NCBI GenBank assembly: GCA_003024175.1
Contig: MDYQ01000410.1
Span: 1 to 12,601, forward strand
Source of the DNA: Planoprotostelium fungivorum
Taxonomy: Eukaryota > Evosea > Variosea > Cavosteliida > Cavosteliaceae
Direction: 5' to 3'
DNA length: 12,601 bases
Shown: in pieces, positions 1-7,424 of the stretch
How positions within the stretch are numbered: the stretch's first letter is position 1
Layout of the letters: each line of letters begins with the position of its first letter
The notes under the pieces: generated by a model
What the model saw: the letters and a program-made list of their open reading frames with translations, nothing else
The model's database searches: none
Told to the model about the DNA's origin: nothing
Position numbers and translations under genes: made by a program

Positions 1-41
1 ATGTGAGGACGTGATACGGTGGATAAATAAAATGGTCTCAC
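1..41 (-). other. UBA1 intron 1, cut by the window edge
   Basis: On the minus strand this begins GTGAGACC directly after the conserved G-V-E-I motif. The reading frame beyond it no longer resembles E1. A C-T-C-A-C branch-like element lies near the window edge, and no AG acceptor is present before position 1. Confidence 0.75.
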
Positions 42-234
42 CAATCTCGACTCCGAGACCTCGGAGTCCAACGATAAGGACGTTAGAGGCTCCCATCTTT
101 TGCATGGCCTCATGTCCCATCACATATAACTGTCTGCTGTACAGACCTTCATCGATGCTCGAGTCTCCCTTCATGTGTTTATTGGCGCCCGAGCCCTGGG
201 ATAACATTTCAGTATCCGATCGACTTCTCTTCAT
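42..234 (-). CDS. UBA1: Ubiquitin-activating enzyme E1, first exon (partial gene)
   Basis: UBA1 activates ubiquitin with ATP and passes it as a thioester to E2 enzymes, in cytosol and nucleus. The exon reads 64 codons from the ATG at 234-232 plus one base. A short basic, low-complexity leader (M-K-R-S-R-S-D) is followed by the very conserved block [18 protein letters not shown] at about residues 27-44, then [14 protein letters not shown] at 51-64. The last part is the start of the first (inactive) ThiF-type adenylation half, with its G-x-x-G-x-G nucleotide-fold loop. A donor GTGAGA begins at position 41. No acceptor is visible before the edge, so the rest (the family is about 1,000 residues) lies to the left. 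The start was chosen because the basic leader directly before the conserved block is usual for this family; an upstream exon cannot be excluded. Confidence 0.93.
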
Positions 235-630
235 CTTTTGTGATCCTCCTACAACCAATGTGATCTGTGCCAATGATAGATGAAAGAATGGTAACGCTCA
301 CGTTGAATTCACTCTTTCTCTTGTGCGTTGAAATTTTGCCTGCTTCTGACTAGCGATGGGTGCGAGCGATGCAGAGAATGGTTTTCACCGAATGGTTCGT
401 GAGTTGCTTGGAAGCGTTGTAGACGTGTATGACGACGTGACACGTGGACACGCACAGTCTTGGTCTTCAGAGGTTTCTGAAGGGAACAAGGCACTGTGGA
501 AGTGATGAAAGACGTACACTTCTATCTTAGTGGGCGTAGTGATGAGCTGTGCTAGCTGCGAATGGGTGCAAAATTTGTTCGCATAAATCAGTCGAATAAC
601 TGCCAACATCAGATCACCTCACATTAGATC
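235..630. promoter_or_regulatory. Head-to-head promoter region between UBA1 and the ZCCHC10-like gene
   Basis: These 396 nt separate two divergent start codons, so both promoters and both 5' UTRs must lie here or overlap. I see no clear TATA box, no repeat and no RNA gene. Minus-strand reading frames of 61 and 74 codons occur but have no recognisable content. The layout resembles the bidirectional promoters of compact protist genomes; that is inference. Confidence 0.55.
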
Positions 631-1370
631 ATGGCGAGTTACAATTCTAGAGGTTCTCTCGGGAGGTGAGTCTCGTCTTTTCTCGATAGGTTTGGATCGT
701 CTAAACTTCATCCAGAGACAACCGAGCTGGAACACAACAATGTCAGAAGTGTTATGAATACGGTCACTGGTCTTATCAGTGCAAAAACGAACAGACTTAT
801 AACCGTCGCCCTTCTCGTTCCGTCAGGTGACCCAATATCATCTCCCATCAACTCAATCTCTTCCAGACTCCAGAATGAATCCATCGAAGACAGTTACAAC
901 ACGAGAGATGTACCACCAGACCCACGACAAGAAGCGAGAGACCGATTGGATGTACTGAAGAAGAAGCACATGAGAAAGTTGAAGAGGCGCAGGAGGCGCA
1001 GTCCTTCTTCTTCCTCTTCGAGCTCCAGCAGCAGTAGCAGCGACAGTGACTCATCTTCATCTTCATCCTCAGACTCTTCGGACTCCAGCTCTTCTGAAGA
1101 CGAGAGAGAGAGAAAAACGAGAAGAGGTGCACTGTCCATCCTCCCATCATCTGACCTCATCGTGTAACAGGTAGAGATGACGATGATAAGAAGAGTCCTA
1201 GAGGTAGAAGTCCGAGTCCTAGAAGGAGGAGTCCAAGTCCTAGAAGGAGGAGTCCAAGTCCCAGAAGGAGAAGTCCGAGTCCTAGAAGAAGGAGTCCGAG
1301 CCCAACCATAAAAGGCAGTCCGAGTCCCAGAAGGAGACACGACAGCCGCAGTCCAAGTCCAAGACGATAA
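631..1370 (+). CDS. ZCCHC10: ZCCHC10-like zinc-knuckle protein with Ser-rich and RS tail, 4 exons
   Basis: Exons 631-665, 716-826, 867-1126 and 1171-1370 join in frame to 201 residues, ending at TAA 1368-1370. Introns are 50, 40 and 44 nt with donors GTGAGT, GTGACC and GTGCAC and acceptors ending CAG. The zinc knuckle is C21-x2-C24-x4-H29-x4-C34, with G-H-W-S-Y-x-C inside it, followed by Y-x-x-R-P-S-R-S at 40-47. This arrangement is the ZCCHC10 signature. It crosses no junction, but the frame leading to it is open only after the first intron is removed. Residues about 50-95 are charged and helical; about 95-125 is a Ser/Asp run; the last 56 residues hold S-P-S-P-R-R-R heptads, an RS domain. 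The function of the family is poorly known. The zinc knuckle suggests nucleic-acid binding, and the RS tail suggests a link to splicing or nuclear speckles. The RS heptads are not in the animal protein as I recall it. Confidence 0.88.
1207..1290 (+). repeat. 21-nt coding tandem repeat (S-P-S-P-R-R-R)
   Basis: Four near-identical 21-nt units inside exon 4 of the ZCCHC10-like gene encode arginine/serine heptads. Third-position changes dominate (AGG/AGA, CCT/CCC/CCA). The period is a multiple of three, so unit gain or loss keeps the frame. A more degenerate fifth unit follows toward 1340. Confidence 0.8.
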
Positions 1371-1469
1371 AGACGAAGAGACATGAGAAGATGAAATTGT
1401 TTACCGATCATGAAGATGATGTGATGTGTTGTAAATCGCAATTTTAGCGGTTGACACGAACCGCGATCG

Positions 1470-4225
1470 ATGGCTAATGTGACGACCGAACAGCTTAATG
1501 CATTGAAGAGAATCGTCTCTGATCGCCTGAAGAGTAAAAGTGGGGGATGCGAAGGTATCATATGGATGTATGACGGTGACAGACGTTCACGAACAGATTA
1601 AGAATCTAGCGGCTCAATTGAATTTGGACGGAAATGAGGAAGCTGATGAAGAGGAGGTGGTCGCACAAGTCCGTTCACTTGATTAATCGTCAGTGATAGA
1701 TCATCAGAGCACTGTATGAGAGGGGATTCATACAAGAGATCGTCAGATCGCTCGACATCACCGATTCGCTATTTGATGAATCCACTCTCGATCGCACACA
1801 AGACACGACGAAAGCACCATTAGAAGCTTCCACTCCCCCACACATCTTGTCACCGGATCTCGGATCTTCAAAAGGTTTCACCGTTCTTCACGATGACGCA
1901 GAGAGATTCCCGGAAGCTCTGGATTCTTTATCAAGTGATCGCAACATCTTCGCATTCTCCTGATGTTGACCGAACTGCAGTGGGCGGAGGTGCAAGACCA
2001 AAACTCTCGGTTCAACTCTTGGGAGGAAAAGCTTTCCTCGAAGAGCTCTTCCCCTCTGAAGAGCTGAAGGTGAGATGCAAGTCAGCATCATCGTGACATC
2101 AACAGATCACGACCGGACTCTTAAGCCCGAAATTATTCCTTCACTTGCTGTGCAGTCGTCAGAGGTTCCTCTCGAAGGGTGTCGAATGCGGTTGCGATCC
2201 CCTCTTCTCTGATGTTTTCGTCATCGATCTGCCGTCTACCATCAATCACATCATCCATCTCAAAGTGAATCCTCTCTTTGTTATAGATGAAACATTGACG
2301 ATGTCTTCAGGAGCTCATCCACATGGTGATCGTGAAGAAGTACGCCGACGGCTCGACGTCGCTAGTGGGGTGCCACAACTTGGAGTGGAGAAGAGTCTTG
2401 TACAATGGCTCGTGCACCGTATCCGCCGAATTCGTTGGCATGGGAACGAAGATACCCGTGGGAATCGTAGATCTACGCCTAGAGGTGATACTTTACGTTT
2501 CACCGTGAATGAGATACGACAGATCCTGCCGAAATTACAGAAGACGTATTCATTGGAAGACATCAACACTCAGATCAATTTCGAACGGGCGCAGGAGGCC
2601 ACGTTATCACAGGTGAAGAGACGAGAGGTACTGTCATCACTGAGGAAGGCGAGTAGATCTTCTTCGCTTCGTCTCAAAAATGGTGGAAAGAGTTCTGTCA
2701 GTTGGGAGACGGACACGATTCTAGATTGATTCCCATCTACGCGCAGAACGAGGGGATAGGGGAAGATCTCCCCGTTTGTTGTTTCGTCAGGCCGCTTCAG
2801 GTGTGTTCCCTCTTCACCGCCGCATCGTGACACGTCCTCCATCTCATCACATCACCATCAACAACCTCATCGTGTCATCATCGTAGACACAAAGACATCG
2901 TCATCTCACCACTGATCGGATGCCAGGGAGGTAGAAGCATCGATTCACCCAGACACGCCGCTCGTTTCGTCAGCCTCTTTGAGTATCAGATGGACCAGAC
3001 GCTGGGACCTTCTATGAACAGAAGAGAGATCTGGCCTTCACTTCACACCTTCCTCTGTAAAGGTAGAGGAAACGTGGAAGGTCACTGTCTGTTGCTATGC
3101 AGCCTGTTGTTGGGCTATGGTATGGACGCTTACGTTGTCACGGGAACGGTGAGCATTGATATATTCGTGAAGCTGAGGGGATGAAAATAGCATATGGAGA
3201 GGGGGAGCTACATGTGGGTCATGACTTTAGACGCTCAATCGGTACCAACTTTCTGGGACAGCTTAACTGGACACCAGTGAGTCACATCTCAAGTATGATC
3301 TATATAGAGGATGATCGTGTTATGTGGAGATGAACGTGGATAGATATCAGAATCCGGGGGAGAGCAGGAAACACAAATTCAAGACGATCGAGGCTGCGTT
3401 CAACCATCGTTTCTTGTACGCGAATCATCAGCCTTCGACCGAGATCGGTAGGACGCATTTAGAAGTACGGAACAATCGATACTGGAAACCCATGGATCAG
3501 ACGTCCATCACATCGCACATCCGGTGATGGCATCGTCATCTCATGAAACCACAACTGACGTTACACAGAGTATGCGAACCACGACTAGTGCCTTCTTCTC
3601 TTCAAGTTTGTGTTCTTTGAAATTCTCTTTCCCCGTTCTGAAGGTGATGCAGGTGTCGGCCACCGAGACCGAGATCGAAACTGCACTGACCAACATCATC
3701 GTGCACGAGAGGAGGACACTGGGACTCATGACATTCTTTGACGATGATCTGAGCTATCTATTATCCTCTGCCATATCTGTCTACGAGACAGAGAGAATAA
3801 CGGGAACGACGTTGGGTGATCATCCACCGTCACATGATGAACGTCTAAATGGAAGCAGGAGGCATGATGGCTGATTTCCAACACAGTATCAAGAGAGTCG
3901 TACCCGAAGGTGAGGAGAAAAGCAGAAGAGATGATTCTCTTACAAATCTGATCAGGTCACACGTTTCTCGGTTTCCCGTTGCAGTTTTCTCATCGATCGC
4001 CGAGAAAGATGATGGTGGCGCTGTTGAGAAGTAAAGTTGGTGTTGACATATTAGAGTGCAAAGGAGATCAGGCGAGACACGCGTTGCGAGCAAAGGTGAG
4101 ATGGGGCGGATGTGATGGTGTTCACGGTGATGAGAGGAAAACAGGTCTATGCTTATCCGGAAGGTCGAAATGCAGTTTGGATCATGTTAGCTGTGCGCTT
4201 CATCAAACTGGGCAGGCCGATGTAG
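1470..4225 (+). CDS. CEP76: Centrosomal protein CEP76, complete gene, 16 exons
   Basis: Exons 1470-1539, 1583-1656, 1700-1934, 1981-2069, 2106-2264, 2311-2484, 2523-2612, 2657-2800, 2927-3148, 3191-3276, 3344-3523, 3569-3605, 3653-3815, 3859-3909, 3956-4095 and 4145-4225 join in frame to 664 residues; the human protein is about 659. CEP76 sits at centrioles, restrains their re-duplication and works with CP110. Landmarks: an N-terminal helical part (1-60, with I-I-R-A-L-Y-E-R-G-F-I); L-L-G-G-K-A-F-L-E-E-L near 137-147, opening the C2-like region (to about 270); R-H-A-A-R-F-V; F-L-C...L-L-C-S-L-L-L-G-Y-G at 387-410; W-V-M-T then F-W-D-S-L-T-G-H in the transglutaminase-like region; L-G-L-M-T-F-F-D-D-D-L-S-Y-L-L-S; and C-terminal Y-P-E-G-R-N-A-V-W-I-M. 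Fourteen of the 15 introns start GTG; intron 12 (3606-3652, GTTTGT) and the exact end of exon 1 are the least certain. Confidence 0.93.
2801..2926 (+). other. CEP76 intron 8, the long one (126 nt)
   Basis: It starts GTGTGT after V-R-P-L-Q and ends TGCCAG before G-G-R-S-I-D-S-P, and the joined product follows the family without a gap. It is two to three times longer than the other introns and rich in CATC/CATCGT triplets. I see no extra exon in it. Confidence 0.75.
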
Positions 4226-4427
4226 GCCTCAAGATTGTCACTGAGGCTTCTCATGTCACTGTAGATCTCTGGTAGCATCGTTCACTGTGGATGCCCTGTT
4301 CAGTATAACAAATGTGTTTGACGAGAGAGATGTCCCTTCTTCTTCGATTTGATGGCATTGTGTATCTACGCAGCGTGTGACTTGTGTGAGAGCGGCACCT
4401 GAAACGAGCGTATATACATAGTGTCCA
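4226..4427. other. CEP76 3' flank, no gene seen
   Basis: This holds the 3' UTR of CEP76 and the spacer before the first duplicated segment. I see no canonical AATAAA and no coding signal on either strand. Confidence 0.5.
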
Positions 4428-4673
4428 GTTGACAAGCACTCTCTGCTTCATTTTGTTCTGAAGATCACGTCTTTCATCGCGTTCCGTATTTCCTGTGTAG
4501 ACCCTTTCCTTTCTCTTTGTATTTTCTTCTGAATGATCCGCGCATTTTCTTCTGAATTACTCCGCGCATTTTCTTCTGGATCACTGCCACACCACACATC
4601 CTCACACAACATCCTCTTCCCTTCTTGCACGCGCAGCTCATCTCTTTCTGATCCGCAGAGAAGACAAGTGACG
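4428..4673 (+). promoter_or_regulatory. Conserved upstream/5' UTR block of ankyrin gene copy 1
   Basis: This non-coding stretch is nearly as well conserved with 10240-10475 as the gene body, including the last 20 nt before the ATG. That implies promoter and 5' UTR were copied with the gene. It is pyrimidine-rich. No TATA box stands out. Confidence 0.6.
4521..4588 (+). repeat. Three tandem 23-24-nt units upstream of ankyrin copy 1
   Basis: Units start at 4521, 4544 and 4568, each opening ATTTTCTTCTG and the first two closing with CCGCGC. The counterpart upstream of copy 2 (about 10333-10400) has the same three units with small indels, so the array is older than the duplication. Confidence 0.75.
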
Positions 4674-6801
4674 ATGAACGGGATAATCACCAGTCACGAT
4701 ATCACACGAGTCATCTTACACACTGTGCTCAACAGAGGTATCGAACTGGAGGTTCTTCTACACCGGAAGAGAAAACGCTCCTGCCCTGAGTCACACAACA
4801 CATGGAGGAGGAAACAGTTTGTCCTCCTTCGCAGCACGTGCAAGCTGTGGAAAGACGTCGGTGAGAAGATGTCACAAACTGTTCTCTCTTCTGACGACGT
4901 CAGTGGACGGCTTCACTGACTGGCTGACCGAGGATGATCTGCTTCTGGCTGTGAGAGACTGCATGGTAGACTCTGTTCGCTTCCTCTTGACTTGCGGAGG
5001 GCTAGATCCATCTGTACGAAACAATAAGCCAATTCAAATGGCTTGTCAAGATGGTTTTATCGAGATCGTACGACTACTCTTGAGCGATCCTAGAGTAGAT
5101 CCATCAGTAAAAGACAACGAGGCGTTGAGGGAGGCAGCATCAGAGGGACATGATGAAGTGGTACGGCTACTTATGGCTGATCCTCGTGTGGATCCATCAG
5201 CAAATGATAACAAGGTCATCCGAGGGGCGCAATTTGGGTCATATGAAGTAGTCAAGCTACTTCTGGAAGACTCTCGTGTGGATCCATCAGCAAACCATCA
5301 GCAGGCCATCAAGCGGGCATCACGGAGCGGAAGCACAAAGGTTGTGCGGTTACTCTTGAGCGATCCACGAGTGGATCCATCGGCAGACGACAACGAAGCC
5401 ATCATAGTGGCTGCATCCAATGGCTACACTGAAGTTGTACAACTCCTGATGTCTCATCCGCTGGTGGATCCTTTTGTACAGAATTATGAAGCCATCAGAA
5501 GAGCAGAGAAAGACAAACACACAGAAGTCATGCATCTGCTCTGGCATCACGAGATGAAAGTAGCTTGGGGAGACCTTCTTTACACACAAGCATGTGAGAA
5601 GTTGGACACAAAGGACTACAAAGATCTTGAGCAGCTCTTTCTGTCACATCCGCTTGCAGATCCATCAGTTGTAGACAACATCACTATCCGTTATGCTTCA
5701 CGCCTGGGCTTGATCGAATTGGTAAGGACACTGATGTCTGATCCACGTGTGGATCTGTCAGCAAGAAACAACGAGGCCTTCAGATGGGCAGCATCAGAGG
5801 GACATCATGAAGTGGTACAGCTACTTTTGGCTGATGCTCGTGTGGATCCATCCACAGAAGACAACTATGCCTTGAGGGTGGTAGCCGCAAAGGGACATCA
5901 TGTAGTGATACCGGTACTTTTGGCTGATCCTCGTCTGGATCCATCAGCAAGACAGAACGAGGCCTTGAGGGAGGCAGCAGAAAAGGGACATCATGAAGTG
6001 ATACGGCTACTTCTGGCTGATCCTCGTGTGGATCCATCAGCAAGAGACAACGATGCCTTCATATGGGCAGCATCAAAGGGACATCATGAAGTGGTACGGC
6101 TACTTTTGGCTGATGCTCGTGTGGATCCATCAGCAGAAGACAACTATGCCTTGAGGGTGGTAGCCATGAGGGGACAACATGAAGCGATACCGCTACTTTT
6201 GGCTGATCCTCGTGTGGATCCATCAACGAAAGACAACCACGCGTTCAAATGGGCAGCAACAAAGGGACATGATGAAGTGGTACGGCTACTTTTGGCTGAT
6301 CCTCGTCTGGATCCATCAGCAGAACACAACAAGGCGTTCAGGAAGGCAGCCGCAAAGGGACATCATGAAGTTGTCCGGCTACTTTTGGCTGATCCACGTG
6401 TGTATCCATCAACAGAAGATAACATGGCGTTCAGGAAGGCAGCCTTGAAGGGACATCATGAAGTGATACGGTTACTTTTGGCTGATATTCGTGTGGATCC
6501 ATCAACGAAAGACAACCATGCCTTCAGATGGGCAGCAACAAAGGGACATCATGAAGTGATACAGCTACTTTTAGCTGATCCTCGTGTGGATCCATCAGCA
6601 GAAGACAACTATTTTTTGGCGGAGGCAGCCGCAAACGGGCATCATGAAGTGGTACGGCTACTTTTGGCTGATCCTCGTGTGGATCCATCAGCAGAAGACA
6701 ACTATTCTTTGACGGAGGCAGCCGCAAACGGGCATCATGAAGTGGTATGGCTACTTTTGGCTGATTCTCGTGTGGATCTGTACAAAACCAGGAGGCTATG
6801 A
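4674..6801 (+). CDS. F-box-like/ankyrin-repeat protein, copy 1
   Basis: Proposed exons are 4674-4751, 4818-4860 and 4904-6801 (672 residues). The second intron (4861-4903, 43 nt, GTGAGA to GTCAG) is well supported. It joins C-K-L-W-K-D-V to V-D-G-F-T-D-W-L, while the unspliced frame meets TGA at 4917. The first intron (66 nt, donor GTTCTT) is uncertain because retention keeps the frame and adds 22 residues. The N-terminus, with I-L-H-T-V-L then L-L-R-S-T-C-K-L-W-K-D-V-V, looks like an F-box. About 19 ankyrin units of 31 residues follow (D-N-x-A-x-R-x-A-A-x-x-G-H-H-E-V-V-R-L-L-L-A-D-P-R-V-D-P-S), interrupted after six units by a divergent spacer (5505-5670). A likely role is substrate adaptor of an SCF ubiquitin ligase, which is inference. 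The ATG is conserved in copy 2; the upstream in-frame ATG at 4533 is not. The C-terminus is altered by a frameshift. Confidence 0.82.
4970..6780 (+). repeat. 93-nt ankyrin repeat array, copy 1
   Basis: About 19 units of 93 nt (one of 90 nt near 5190-5280) encode 31-residue ankyrin repeats. Most carry GGATCC at the V-D-P-S codons, for example at 5190, 5280, 5373, 6030 and 6123. Units after the spacer are much more alike than those before it. Confidence 0.9.
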
Positions 6802-6854
6802 AGAAGGCATCATCTGAAGGACATGTCATTACAGACAAGAGAGACATAAACTGA
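6802..6854 (+). pseudogene. Out-of-frame ankyrin tail of copy 1
   Basis: After the TGA at 6799-6801, another frame still reads most of one more ankyrin unit (N-Q-E-A-M-K-K-A-S-S-E-G-H) and then D-K-R-D-I-N with stop 6852-6854. Copy 2 uses the same D-K-R-D-I-N ending in frame. The break lies near 6776, where copy 1 has 4 nt fewer than the usual GATCCATCCGTAC. Confidence 0.7.
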
Positions 6855-6983
6855 TCTGTCGTACAATTCTGTCCTCTCTTTATCTCTTCATCACTCACAG
6901 GGTCAACGTATAATTGGTATTTTTTATGGGAAGAAGTGAAATGAAACTACACATCACTGAAGACTTGACTTAGTCATCTGGCC

Positions 6984-7424
6984 AACAATATCCCAGATGG
7001 TGTGAGTGGCTGATGCCTTCCACGCCCCAAACAATTGACTTGTGTTGCTGCACCTGTTCAACCTTTACACCGCAAACAATAAGATGAAATCAAACAGACG
7101 ATCTCATTTCACCTTGCAAACTTTGTGTTGAAGGGCTAAGATTCCGTTCTCTTGCTGTTAGATGACGAGATCGCGCTGTGTTAGTTGTCTTCTCAGTTTT
7201 CTCACTTTGTTCTACATCCACAAGATTCTTGTGAGGGGCCCGGGCGTGCAAGACAGTGCAGATCAGCGATATACAACATCTATCTTGTTACAGACGGTAT
7301 CCTTTCTCTCTTATCACTCTCTGCATCCTTCCTTTGGTGTCTCTGTTGCATTGTTGCCGTCATCACATCTTGCAATCTATCTTCACTTTGTTCACAACTG
7401 ACAAACATCGATGCATCGTTCATT
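6984..7424. other. Spacer, no gene identified
   Basis: The plus strand has overlapping reading frames (7162-7401, 7256-7576 and 7185-7715) with hydrophobic, Ser/Leu-rich translations caused by pyrimidine-rich sequence. I regard them as the antisense shadow and 3' flank of the minus-strand region that follows. No RNA gene or repeat seen. Confidence 0.4.

Larger units (their letters stand above)
4428..6983 (+). repeat. Duplicated segment, copy 1
   Basis: This matches 10240-12469 from the shared word TTGACAAGCACTCT at the left to GTCATCTGGCC at the right. Similarity covers upstream sequence, the whole ankyrin gene and about 130 nt of 3' flank. The lengths differ (2,556 against 2,230 nt), mainly through different numbers of 93-nt ankyrin units. 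No terminal inverted repeat, target-site duplication or transposase is visible at the ends, so unequal exchange or segmental duplication explains it better than transposition. Confidence 0.88.

Noticed and set aside
754-1167. A continuous 137-codon frame as the ZCCHC10-like gene
   Set aside because: Its first 38 codons overlap the real zinc-knuckle exon in the wrong frame and its end runs into an intron. The spliced model gives the zinc knuckle and the RS tail.
4428-4690. Ends of the duplicated segment as a transposon
   Set aside because: There are no terminal repeats, target-site duplications or transposase gene, and the two copies end in similar but imprecise positions.
4819-4919. ATG at 4819 as the start of ankyrin copy 1
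   Set aside because: It lies in a different frame from the F-box-like exon. That frame upstream of 4904 is explained by the 43-nt intron, and copy 2 has no ATG at the matching site.
5780-6898. Long minus-strand frames with a repeating H-E-D-Q-P-K-V-A-V pattern opposite the ankyrin arrays
   Set aside because: The 93-nt period is a multiple of three, so a stop-free antisense frame in one unit stays open in all. The same artefact appears opposite copy 2 (11768-12124).
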